This document shows, one piece after another, positions 16,160 through 24,379 of a stretch of DNA of 64,000 nt. Location of the stretch: positions 1-64,000 of the forward strand of contig NZ_PPFX01000021.1 of the NCBI RefSeq assembly GCF_002898515.1. The letters are read 5' to 3'. This stretch comes from Geothermobacter hydrogeniphilus. GTDB taxonomy: Bacteria; Desulfobacterota; Desulfuromonadia; Desulfuromonadales; Geothermobacteraceae. A model generated the notes under the pieces. The model was not told the origin of the DNA. It was given only the letters and a program-made list of their open reading frames with translations, and did no database searches. The translations under genes were made by a program, and so were the position numbers. Each line of letters opens with the position of its first letter. Within the stretch, counting starts at the first letter, position 1.

Positions 16160-16334
16160 AAAAACCGCCCGCTCGGCACAGGCCGACACGAACGGTCATC
16201 AATCCCTCAAGCTGTCCCCCTCAGGTACTGCATGAATCCCTCCTGGACAAGTCAAACAATGCCGACAACTTATCCCATTTCGGCGGGAATGTAAATGACG
16301 GAACAACACCCCGGCGCTATCGGCAGGACTGCGT

Positions 16335-17099
16335 CTAACCCATTCCAAGACGTTCCCGACACTGCGCAAAATACCCGTCCAGATCCGCATCGACAAAATA
16401 CCGCTCCTCACCGGGCGGCAACGCCACCTGCCCCCTGTTGACCACCACAATCGGGGCGCGGCAGCTGTAGGGCAGCTGCGACGCCGGGGCGACCTGGAGG
16501 GAGGAGCCGAGCACCAGCAGGAGATCGCAATGCTGCACCAGCTGCTCAGCGCGATCGAACTGGTTGACCATTTCACCGAAGAAGACAATGTCGGGCTTGA
16601 GCACGGCGTCGCAGCAGGAACAGTGGACCACCGGGGCATCGGAGCTGTCGGTCATCGCCTGCTGCCAGAAGGCATAGTCGAGACCGGTGAATACCTTTCC
16701 GCATCCCATGCAGGTGGCCGACCCGTAGGAGCCATGCAGTTCGATGACATTGCGGCTTCCGGCCCGCTGGTGAAGCATATCGATATTCTGGGTGATGATC
16801 CCGGCCAACTGTCCGGCCCTCTCCAGTTCGGCGAGAAAGCGGTGGCTGAACGTCGGCTGGATATCCTTCACGGCGGCGACAAAGTCGTTGGAGAACTGGT
16901 AGAACCAGCGTGGTTTACGCCTGAACCAGCGGACCTCGAAGGTCTTCTCGGGGTCGTAGCGCCGGGTGACGTAGAGCCCTTTCGGGCCACGGAAGTCGGG
17001 AATGCCGGCGGCGGTGGAGATGCCGGCGCCGGTCAGGGCGGCAATAGATCGGGAGCCACGGATCAGCGCGGCGCAATCTGCCGGGGAGATGGGCTGCAT
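16335..17099 (-). CDS. cobB: SIR2-family NAD-dependent protein deacylase
   Basis: The product of 254 aa is a bacterial class sirtuin. Visible motifs are ALTGAGISTAAGIPDFRGP near residue 20, TQNIDMLHQRAG, the catalytic ELHGS, and a four-cysteine zinc site (ATCMGCGKVF and VHCSCCDAVLKPDIVFFGE). It removes acyl groups from lysines using NAD+. The ATG at 17099 is chosen because the family begins about 15-20 residues before GAGIS; upstream codons in frame look non-coding. It lies outside the defence operon and is likely a housekeeping enzyme. Confidence 0.93.
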   Translation of the reverse strand: MQPISPADCAALIRGSRSIAALTGAGISTAAGIPDFRGPKGLYVTRRYDPEKTFEVRWFRRKPRWFYQFSNDFVAAVKDIQPTFSHRFLAELERAGQLAGIITQNIDMLHQRAGSRNVIELHGSYGSATCMGCGKVFTGLDYAFWQQAMTDSSDAPVVHCSCCDAVLKPDIVFFGEMVNQFDRAEQLVQHCDLLLVLGSSLQVAPASQLPYSCRAPIVVVNRGQVALPPGEERYFVDADLDGYFAQCRERLGMG

Positions 17100-17255
17100 G
17101 GAGCCATCATAGCATCGGGAGCGGACTATTCGGAAAGAAGCAGAAATCTTATCAGCCGCCGATGGTGCGGATGGGTGCCGACAAGCCTTCAAAACCTGGA
17201 ACCACGGGGTTAAAATCCCGGCGGTTATCAATGTGAAACGACAGCTTACACCAAC

Positions 17256-17287
17256 AGAGCCGCCACAGAATTTCCTGTGACGGCTCT
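17256..17287. terminator. Hairpin between the cobB and secreted-protein genes
   Basis: AGAGCCGCCACAG and CTGTGACGGCTCT pair with one mismatch around a 6-base loop. On the + strand it is followed by TGATGTTTATT, and on the minus strand by mixed bases. It lies just downstream of the minus-strand secreted-protein gene, so it probably ends that transcript. Confidence 0.5.
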
Positions 17288-17326
17288 TGATGTTTATTCT
17301 GGCGGGACAAAAATCAGCAGCGGTTA

Positions 17327-17659
17327 TCACTCATCGGAGGTTTGCGGCTGCATATCGGTGCCGTTGTGGGTCTGAAAGTTGTTATGCAGTCCATTTCCTG
17401 CCTGCGAATGGTCCTGATTCCCTGTCATTGAGCGGTTCTGATGCTGATTCTGGTACTGATGCTGGTTCTGATTCATGCTCCTGGACGACATCGTATTGTA
17501 GGACCGATCCGCCATCGACCGGTTCATGCTTCCATGCCCCGAGGAAAAGCTTCCCCCACCGTGAGAGCCTCCGCCTCCCCTTCCGGCGACTGCCATACCG
17601 GCGCTACCAACACTGACAACCAGGGCGAGCATTACGATAAGCATTTTTTTAGACGACAT
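17327..17659 (-). CDS. Small exported Gly/Asn/Gln/His-rich protein
   Basis: The product of 110 aa begins MSSKKMLIVMLALVVSVGSA, a clear signal peptide with a likely cut after MAVA. The mature part is low complexity: RGGGGSHGGGSFSSGHGS, then Met/Asn/Arg/Ser repeats, then an Asn/Gln/His run (NQNQHQYQNQHQNRS). The start at 17659 has AGGAG nine bases upstream and is preferred over an ATG seven codons earlier. No conserved domain is recognised. It may be a periplasmic or surface protein, possibly metal-binding through its His residues; that is only inference. No gene is seen between it and 17920. Confidence 0.7.
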   Translation of the reverse strand: MSSKKMLIVMLALVVSVGSAGMAVAGRGGGGSHGGGSFSSGHGSMNRSMADRSYNTMSSRSMNQNQHQYQNQHQNRSMTGNQDHSQAGNGLHNNFQTHNGTDMQPQTSDE

Positions 17660-17920
17660 TTTTTGTTTCTCCTTGGCCAATCATTCTTTTTACAGTTACT
17701 GCCATGTTGAGTTCCACCCCTTCAGCGAAGGGGCGCCTGCGTCCGAAACAGACAGGCCAATCCTGCAACTCTCAATTCCTTCCGGACATACTCCTTAGAC
17801 GCAGGTCGACAGATTTGGTGTACAGGATTTTCAAATTTGAGGAAGGTTTCTAGATTCACAGGACTTTTGAGTTGCTGATGCCGAAGGAGGACGTTCTGCA
17901 AGGCTTGACTGAAACAGGAA

Positions 17921-19555
17921 TCAGAGTCCCTCAATACGGCCATCCGCGCCGAGATCAATCCGCTCCGCCAGCGGCGCCTTCGGCAATCCCGGCATGCGCA
18001 GCACATCCCCGGTCAGCACCACCAGGAAACCGGCGCCGGAATTGACCTGCACGGCGCGCACGGTGATGTCGAAATCGCGCGGTCGGCCCTTGAGGGCGGG
18101 ATTGTCGGAGAGGGAGGTCGGCGCCTTGGCGACACAGACCGGCAGCTGGTTGAGGCCGAGGCGCGCTACCTGGCGCAGATCACGTTCCGCCTGGCGGGTG
18201 AAGGCGACATCGTCGGCACCGTAGATTTCCCGGCAGATGACGCGGATCTTTTCCTCGACCGGCAGCTCCAGAGGATAGAGGGGAGCGAAGGGTTCACTGA
18301 CGGCGGCGGCGTCCATCACCGCCCGGGCCAGCTCGACGGCTCCCGCGCCGCCCTGCTCGAAATGACGGCAGACGGCGCAGGCGACGCCCTGCTCTTTACA
18401 ACGCTTCACCACCAGCGCGATTTCCTGCTCGCTGTCGCCGGCAAAATGGTTCAGGGCGACCACCGGCCGCTTGTTGAACTTGCCGACATTCTCGATGTGC
18501 TTGTCGAGGTTGACCAGTCCGCGCCGCAGGGCGGCGATATTTTTCACGCCCGACTTCCCCGGCGGCTGCCCGCCGTGCATCTTCAGCGCCCGCACCGTGG
18601 TCACCAGCACCACCGCGACAGGGTCAAGCCCGGAGAGGCGACACTTGATGTCGAAGAACTTCTCCGCCCCGAGATCGAAGCCGAAACCGGCCTCGGTGAT
18701 CGCCCAGTCGGCAAAATGGATCGCCATCCGGGTGGCGATCAGGCTGCTGCAGCCGTGGGCGATGTTGGCGAAGGGGCCGCCGTGAACCAGGGCCGGCACC
18801 CCTTCGCTGGTCTGTACCAGGTTGGGATGAATGGCGTCGCGCAGCAGCGCCAGCATGGCGCCGGTCACCTGCAGTTCACCGGCATAGACCGGCTCGCCGT
18901 CCCAGCGATAGGCGACCAGGGTGCGGTCGATCCGCCGCCGCAGGTCCTCGCTGTCTTCGGCCAGGCAAAGCATCGCCATCACCTCGGAGGCGGCGGTGAT
19001 ATCGAATCCTCCCTCACGGGGGATCCCCCGCCCGGTCCCGCCCAGGCCGACGATGATATGCCGCAGGCTGCGGTCGTTCATGTCCATCACCCGCCGCCAG
19101 ACCACCCGCCGCGGATCGATACCGAGAGCATTGCCGTGATAGATGTGATTGTCGATGATCGCCGACAGGAGGTTGTTGGCGCTGGTGACGGCGTGGAAAT
19201 CGCCGGTGAAATGCAGGTTGATGCGTTCGGCGGGGACCAGGCTGCTGCGTCCGCCGCCGGTGGCCCCGCCCTTCATGCCGAGGCAGGGTCCGAGGGAGGC
19301 TTCACGCAACGCCAGGCAGACCGACGCGCCGAGCTTTGCCAGCGCCTGCGCCAGGCCGATGGAGGTCGTGGTCTTGCCCTCCCCGGCCGGGGTCGGCGTG
19401 GTCGCCGAAACCAGCACCAGCTTCCCGGCACCCGACGAGGGTCGCTTCAGGGCGTCGAGGTGGATCTTGGCGACCCGGCGGCCGTAGGGAAGCAGGCAGT
19501 CCGGCGGAACTCCCAGTTGATCGGCAATCTTCCCGACATCGATCACGTCCGACAT
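17921..19555 (-). CDS. fhs: Formate--tetrahydrofolate ligase
   Basis: The product of 544 aa matches the family length. The enzyme joins formate to tetrahydrofolate using ATP, feeding one-carbon metabolism. The ATP-binding motif TPTPAGEGKTTTSIGLAQAL (about residues 51-70) and the signature LREASLGPCLGMKGGATGGG are clear. FADWAITEAGFGFDLGAEKF is also family specific. The ATG at 19555 has GGAGG at ideal spacing, and upstream in-frame codons are not conserved. The gene stands alone, with about 250 bases of non-coding sequence upstream. Confidence 0.97.
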   Translation of the reverse strand: MSDVIDVGKIADQLGVPPDCLLPYGRRVAKIHLDALKRPSSGAGKLVLVSATTPTPAGEGKTTTSIGLAQALAKLGASVCLALREASLGPCLGMKGGATGGGRSSLVPAERINLHFTGDFHAVTSANNLLSAIIDNHIYHGNALGIDPRRVVWRRVMDMNDRSLRHIIVGLGGTGRGIPREGGFDITAASEVMAMLCLAEDSEDLRRRIDRTLVAYRWDGEPVYAGELQVTGAMLALLRDAIHPNLVQTSEGVPALVHGGPFANIAHGCSSLIATRMAIHFADWAITEAGFGFDLGAEKFFDIKCRLSGLDPVAVVLVTTVRALKMHGGQPPGKSGVKNIAALRRGLVNLDKHIENVGKFNKRPVVALNHFAGDSEQEIALVVKRCKEQGVACAVCRHFEQGGAGAVELARAVMDAAAVSEPFAPLYPLELPVEEKIRVICREIYGADDVAFTRQAERDLRQVARLGLNQLPVCVAKAPTSLSDNPALKGRPRDFDITVRAVQVNSGAGFLVVLTGDVLRMPGLPKAPLAERIDLGADGRIEGL

Positions 19556-19812
19556 GATGGCACCTCCCCTGTCGAAAGTTTCCTGAATCCGTGAGTACCA
19601 GTTGGATGAAGAGTGCAAGTGCTTGGCCTGAATGAGATTTTCAAAAACCTGAAGCGCACCCACAGGTTCGCTGGTGATTTTTGGGGAGCTCAGGCAGATC
19701 CATGACTTGTGCTGTCCGCCGACAAGGGACTCACTGATTCAGGAGTTTAACAGATCGGGACGTTGACGCCGGATGACAGGAGATAATCAACTCGCGAGAT
19801 GGCAGTGAAGAA

Positions 19813-20052
19813 TCAATGCCTGGACCACCAGAACAGGCCCGCCAGCAGCAGCGGACCGGAAAAACCAACCAGGCTGGTCCAGATCGGGATGACATGGCCG
19901 GCGATGACGATCTCGGCGCCGGTCAGCAATCTGATCAGGTGCAAGGTCGAGACGAACAACAGGATGAAGAGGATCACCACCTCGACCCGGCGCGCCATCT
20001 TCTGCCTGATGACGGGGATGCGGGACTGTTGCACGGGACCCTGTTTTTTCAT
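19813..20052 (-). CDS. Small two-helix membrane protein
   Basis: The product of 79 aa starts MKKQGPVQQSRIPVIRQKMA after a GGGAGGA site 5 bases upstream. Two hydrophobic helices are visible (about residues 24-44 and 52-75). No known family is recognised. The basic N-terminus suggests that the start lies in the cytoplasm. It stands between fhs and the TOTE gene, and its strong ribosome site is the main support for it being real. Confidence 0.6.
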   Translation of the reverse strand: MKKQGPVQQSRIPVIRQKMARRVEVVILFILLFVSTLHLIRLLTGAEIVIAGHVIPIWTSLVGFSGPLLLAGLFWWSRH

Positions 20053-20202
20053 GCTGTCCTCCCGTCAAAGCCTGTGGGCGGCGCGGCTGCGATCAGGTCG
20101 GCATTGGAGGAAATTCCTGAAGGCAAGAAGGTCGTAGCAAGTATAGCAAAGATTAACCTTGGAAACCACGGAGAGGCCTCGCCGCGATGGCCCTATGGGG
20201 CC

Positions 20203-20217
20203 GGGTGGCGGGAGTCG
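20203..20217. repeat. Short sequence similar to the ssrA 3' end
   Basis: GGGTGGCGGGAGTCG matches GAGGTGGCGGGAATCG inside the ssrA 3' end at all but one base over 13 positions. It lies at the outer edge of the 20.2-25.6 kb accessory block. It could be a decayed attachment site or a chance match. Confidence 0.25.
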
Positions 20218-20234
20218 GAATGAAAGTGGCAATG

Positions 20235-22643
20235 TCAAAAGAGTGATTTAATCAGCTCGTGACCCGGCACACAAGTCTCAACGGGCTTGATTTCATATCC
20301 CATGGCGCGGTATCCACGCTGACGTTTGTTCCACATGCGATTGAGTTGAGGCTGATCAGTCTCGACATAATCGTAAATCCGCACATCCTGCTTTTCAGCG
20401 TGTTCCCGGTGCAGACGTCCAGCGTACTGTTGCAAGGTGCCTTTCCAGGAGATCGGCATGGCCAGCACCAGCGTGTCGAGCGGCGGGTGATCAAAACCTT
20501 CACCGATCAGACGACCGGTGGCGAGCAGGATCCTCGGGGCCGATTCATCCAACGCATCCAGCTCTGCGAACACGACCGTTCGCTGTTTCTTCGACAAGCG
20601 GCCATGAAGGACAAAGCAGTGTTCGACCTTGCCTGCCAAAGCCTCCTGTAACAACTGAAGATGGTCCGTCCGTTCGGTGAGCACCAGCACCTTGCGCCCT
20701 TCCTGATAAGCGGTCAGCACATCCCCGGCGATGCGCCGGTTGCGAAGCGCATCGTGGGTAAGGATGCGGAACACGTCCTGAATCGGTGTCTGCGGCGGAA
20801 TCTCCGGCGCGGGTAACATCTTCGGCCAGACCTCCAGTCGCACCGGAGCGGTTTCAGGCGTGGCGGCACTGTGACGGATCGGTCCACACTGCATAAAGAT
20901 AATGGGCTGATGGCCGTCGCGCCGTACCGGCGTGGCGGTCAGGCCCACCACAAATCTGGCCCTGGCCTGCTTGAGGATCACCTCGAAGGAAAAGGCCGAC
21001 AGATGATGACATTCATCGATGATGATCTGCCCGTACTGGTCGAGCAGTTCGCCCAGGTCTTCCCACCGGGACAGCGACTGCATGACGGCGATGTCGATTT
21101 GACCGGACGGCTTCTTCTTGCCGCCACCAATGATTCCCAGTCCACCTTTCTGAATCTCTATGAATCCGGTCAACCGCTCCTGCCACTGACGCAGCAGTTC
21201 GGTGCGATGCACCATCACCAACGTACTCACTTTGCGCCGGGCGATCAGGGCGGCAGCGGCAACGGTCTTGCCGAAAGCCGTCGGGGCACAGAGCACACCG
21301 ACCTCGTGTTTGAGCATTTCCCGCACGGCTGCCTTCTGGTCTTTCCGCAAGTTGCCGATAAATTTGACCATCACTTTCCGGCCGGTCAGGCGTTCGTCCT
21401 GTAGCTCCGGGCGGATGTCGTTCTTCTGCAACAAATCCAGCACCGCATCGAGACAACCACGGGGCAGGCCGATATGCTGGGGGTAGTTCTCGGCGCAACC
21501 GATGATGCGCGGCTTGTTCCACACCGGCAGCCGCAAGGCCTGAGCCTTGTAGAATTCCGGATTCTGAAAGGCGGCGAGCCGGATCAAGCGGTTGGCCAGC
21601 GGCTGTGGAAGATCCACCTTGGAGATAAAAATCTGGTTGGCCGGCACAAGGGTTAACGATTCCGGCAGCGGACCGGCAATCCGTGCGGGCACGGGCGAAG
21701 GACGTTGCCAGGGGTTGCGGTCCCCTTCCTCGGCGGCAAAGACGACATCCAGGGGATGACGACCTCCACTGGCCCGCAGGATGGCGTCTCCCAGGTCCCG
21801 ATGGGATATTGAACAGATCGAGGCCAGAAAAGCCCACTGATCCGGATAGGGCTGCAGGCATTCATCGACGAACACGCTGTGACCCGATTCCCTCGGCTGT
21901 TTCTGCAAGGGGAGCGCGATCAGATTGCCGAAGCCGCCCTTGGGCATGGTGTCCTGGTTAGGGAACAGGCGGTCGTAACTGGCCAGAGACAATTGCCGGG
22001 TGCGGTCGCAGGTATGGCTGATCAGTGCAGCCCCGAGGTAACGTGCTTCACAGGCCGGGACCGGTTCAACAAAAAAGATCCAGGCGTGTGCCCCATTGCC
22101 GGAGCGGGAAATCTCCAGCGCCACCGGAATGGCAAGCTCGTGACAGGTTTGCATGAAGGCCTTGGCATCCTCCTGCCAGCCGACCTCATCGAAATCCACT
22201 GCCAGAAAATAGCAGCTGTCATCGTTCAGGAGCGGATAAACGCCTATGGTCTGCCTTCCAGCCAAGTGGTCATAGATCACCTGATCGGTGACCGGCAGCA
22301 ACTGACGCTGACTGCAGTCACCGCATTTCACGCGAGGTTTGTGGCAGATTCCGGACTTCCACTCATTGCCGCAGGCGGGTGTATAGCCCGACGTACCCTT
22401 GGCCGATTCCCAGCGCCGGGGATAGACATCCTCACGTCCTCGAAACAGGCGCCGAAACAGGGTAATTTTGTCGTTGGCCGTGAAGTGGGATGGTACCGAA
22501 GCGGGCTTTGATGATGAGGAAATGGATTCAGGGCTGGCCGCGTCATCCAAAGAGATGCCGTGGCGGGTCAGCAATTTCCTGAGGCGGGCGTTCTCGTCTT
22601 CAAGACGTCTGCAATCAGGACAATATCCGTTTTTCACCGGCAT
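20235..22643 (-). CDS. TOTE-type archaeo-eukaryotic primase fused to SF2 helicase
   Basis: The product of 802 aa has three parts. The N-terminus carries CPDC and a short coil (RRLEDENARLRKLLTRHGI). An archaeo-eukaryotic primase domain follows at about 60-310, with the catalytic FLAVDFD (Asp150, Asp152) and SRSGNGAHAW (His186), and a cysteine cluster (C91, C100, C107, C110) before it. The helicase spans about 430-760, with APTAFGKT (453-460), IIDECHH (542-548), GLTATP and QQYAGRLHRE. This architecture is that of the primase-helicase of so-called TOTE conflict systems, proposed from genome analysis to act in NTP-dependent defence. The start ATG overlaps the TAA of the 383-aa gene (TAATG). Confidence 0.85.
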   Translation of the reverse strand: MPVKNGYCPDCRRLEDENARLRKLLTRHGISLDDAASPESISSSSKPASVPSHFTANDKITLFRRLFRGREDVYPRRWESAKGTSGYTPACGNEWKSGICHKPRVKCGDCSQRQLLPVTDQVIYDHLAGRQTIGVYPLLNDDSCYFLAVDFDEVGWQEDAKAFMQTCHELAIPVALEISRSGNGAHAWIFFVEPVPACEARYLGAALISHTCDRTRQLSLASYDRLFPNQDTMPKGGFGNLIALPLQKQPRESGHSVFVDECLQPYPDQWAFLASICSISHRDLGDAILRASGGRHPLDVVFAAEEGDRNPWQRPSPVPARIAGPLPESLTLVPANQIFISKVDLPQPLANRLIRLAAFQNPEFYKAQALRLPVWNKPRIIGCAENYPQHIGLPRGCLDAVLDLLQKNDIRPELQDERLTGRKVMVKFIGNLRKDQKAAVREMLKHEVGVLCAPTAFGKTVAAAALIARRKVSTLVMVHRTELLRQWQERLTGFIEIQKGGLGIIGGGKKKPSGQIDIAVMQSLSRWEDLGELLDQYGQIIIDECHHLSAFSFEVILKQARARFVVGLTATPVRRDGHQPIIFMQCGPIRHSAATPETAPVRLEVWPKMLPAPEIPPQTPIQDVFRILTHDALRNRRIAGDVLTAYQEGRKVLVLTERTDHLQLLQEALAGKVEHCFVLHGRLSKKQRTVVFAELDALDESAPRILLATGRLIGEGFDHPPLDTLVLAMPISWKGTLQQYAGRLHREHAEKQDVRIYDYVETDQPQLNRMWNKRQRGYRAMGYEIKPVETCVPGHELIKSLF

Positions 22644-23794
22644 TATCCCACCCGCCGCAGCCCCGCTTCAACCAGACGTTTCACCAGAGCACGGCGACGT
22701 TGATGTTCAGCCATGAACTTCTGAAATTCCTTTTGAAAGGCAGCCGGTGCAGCATATTGCTTGTAGGCATCGCGCAAATCAACCAGTTGACGACAGGCTG
22801 CATCATAGGCATGAGCGTGCCCCTTACAGGCTTCCTCATGGGCCATTTTCCATGCCCGGGGAAAATCCTGAGCCATATTTGCAAGCCGGGCATCCCGCCG
22901 TTTCTTGCGTTCAGCCTCAGCTTCGCGGCGCGCTTTGTCTTCCTCGATCAGCCGCACTTGTTTCGCCTGCTCGGCCAATTGCCACAATTCAGCGACAGAA
23001 CGCCGTCCTCGTTCCGGCTCCGGCGAAAACCGCGCTTTCCAGGCGGCATGTCTCCGCTTCAATGCCCGCTCGGCAGCCATTCCCTGCCCGGCCAGCATCT
23101 GCCGCAGATATCCCCTGACCTCCGCCCTCGGCAATTCGTCCAGCCACAGATCGAGCGCCGCGTCATCCTCTGCATTTTTCTGTTTCGCAGAACTGTCACC
23201 ACCCGCCCCGGCCAGCAGGTCGATATCGACTTCGAGAAATTCTGCCAGCGCCTGCTGCGCGGCTGTCAGTTGATCCAGCCCATCCAACGCCAAAGGCTCC
23301 AGCTCGTCCGGGTCTGTTTCCTCGGTTGTCACGGCCCGTAGCCACCCGATATACAGGCTGCGCAGATCACCCCGCAGAAGTTCTTCGCGTAAAGGGGCAA
23401 GCCTGGTCATCCAACCGGGACCTTCGACATAATCGAACCGGTCGTAGACCTCCGTCTCACCGAGAGACCATGTCAACAACCAGTGCTCAGGCAGCTTCTC
23501 AAATTCGAGATGCGGACTGCTACAGAAAGCCTTGAGCGTCTTCCGGTCGATGGCTTCCCTGGACAGGCGCAGCATAAAAATGGCATCTCCCCAGTTGGCG
23601 ACAAAAAGATGGGCATCGAAGAAATGTCGCATAAAATCGCGAGGGTTGGCCTTCAGTCCGCCCCAGTTGTATTCGTTGACAAAACTGACCGGGGTGATCT
23701 GAGCCCGGCTGGAAACAGCCCGCAGGTGATCCATCTCCCGTTCCGTCAAAGGGCGGTCGACGGCGAGAAACTCAAGATATTGATACTCACTCAC
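22643..23794 (-). CDS. Conserved-looking 383-aa protein coupled to the TOTE primase-helicase
   Basis: The frame starts at GTG 23794 after AAGG, overlaps the truncated HEPN gene by 8 bases, and its stop overlaps the primase-helicase start (TAATG). The N-terminal half (SEYQYLEFLAVDRPLTEREM, then NEYNWGGLKANPRDFMRHFF, then DAHLFVANWG) is well ordered and looks conserved. The C-terminal third is a charged coiled coil (ERKKRRDARLANMAQDFPRA … EFQKFMAEHQRRRALVKRL). No catalytic motif is evident. Tight coupling suggests that it works with the primase-helicase, for example as a sensor or scaffold. The family is recalled only as an uncharacterised protein and is not named. Confidence 0.7.
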   Translation of the reverse strand: MSEYQYLEFLAVDRPLTEREMDHLRAVSSRAQITPVSFVNEYNWGGLKANPRDFMRHFFDAHLFVANWGDAIFMLRLSREAIDRKTLKAFCSSPHLEFEKLPEHWLLTWSLGETEVYDRFDYVEGPGWMTRLAPLREELLRGDLRSLYIGWLRAVTTEETDPDELEPLALDGLDQLTAAQQALAEFLEVDIDLLAGAGGDSSAKQKNAEDDAALDLWLDELPRAEVRGYLRQMLAGQGMAAERALKRRHAAWKARFSPEPERGRRSVAELWQLAEQAKQVRLIEEDKARREAEAERKKRRDARLANMAQDFPRAWKMAHEEACKGHAHAYDAACRQLVDLRDAYKQYAAPAAFQKEFQKFMAEHQRRRALVKRLVEAGLRRVG

Positions 23795-23984
23795 AGCAAC
23801 ACCTTACTTGACTTTCGTGGCCCTGACGGCCAGGTAATACCGGCGCTGGCCCATAGACGATTCCATTTGCCACAAACCCCGCCTGGTCCAGCCCGCGGGT
23901 ATAGTCGCGAGCCTTGCCGGCGAACTCGATCATGTCATCAAGATAAAATCGCCACTCGCGACAGCTGTTATCAGACATTGACAC
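23787..23984 (-). pseudogene. Truncated HEPN (DUF86-type) toxin gene
   Basis: The first 45 codons match the start of a HEPN/DUF86 toxin: EWRFYLDDMIEFAGKARDYT then RGLDQAGFVANGIVYG. A normal homologue continues (…YDATVRNLELIGEAA…RNxxxH) for about 70 more residues, including the RNase RxxxxH motif. Here the frame turns into unrelated sequence (PAPVLPGRQGHESQVRCCCE) and stops inside the 383-aa gene start. The junction is near 23845. The toxin is therefore almost certainly inactive, while the partner antitoxin gene upstream remains complete and overlaps it by 14 bases. Confidence 0.75.
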
Positions 23985-24261
23985 GTTCCTTCTCGATGAA
24001 GGGGCGCAACGCGGGGCGCAACGCCTTTTCGGTCACCAGGTCGACCGCACAGCCCAGCAGGTCTTCAAGATAGAACTGGACACCAAAGTAGCGCCTGGAT
24101 GTTGCCGGCCCGTCAAAGGAGACCAGGATATCCACATCACTGTCCCCGGCAGCCGCGTCACGAGCTGTTGAACCGAACAGAGCCAGGCGCGTCACCCCGA
24201 AGCGTGCCTCCAGATCAGGTTTGCTCCTGGACAGCAATTCAAGGGCTTGTTGTTTTCTCAT
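23971..24261 (-). CDS. MNT-type minimal nucleotidyltransferase antitoxin
   Basis: The product of 96 aa has the minimal nucleotidyltransferase motif LFGSTARDAAAGDSDVDILV (GS…DxD) and the third carboxylate region in CAVDLVTE. In intact MNT-HEPN pairs this protein neutralises the HEPN RNase, in known cases by AMPylating it. The HEPN partner just downstream is truncated. The gene heads an overlapping four-gene operon that ends in the TOTE primase-helicase, so it may persist because it carries the start of that operon, or because it regulates it. Confidence 0.85.
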   Translation of the reverse strand: MRKQQALELLSRSKPDLEARFGVTRLALFGSTARDAAAGDSDVDILVSFDGPATSRRYFGVQFYLEDLLGCAVDLVTEKALRPALRPFIEKERVNV

Positions 24262-24379
24262 CTCTCAACCTGCCTGGACCTGTTGTCCAATCAGTTCAAT
24301 ACGTTATTTGTGCAATATAACATCATGCAGCGTCCAGGACAAAAAGCAGGGATTCCGTTCAATCCGGCCAAAGGCTTAC

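Noticed and set aside
18362-19594. A 410-codon + strand frame opposite fhs
   Set aside because: It is a shadow of the fhs reading frame in GC-rich DNA. The encoded sequence is rich in Arg, His, Gly and Asp without domains, and fhs is certain.
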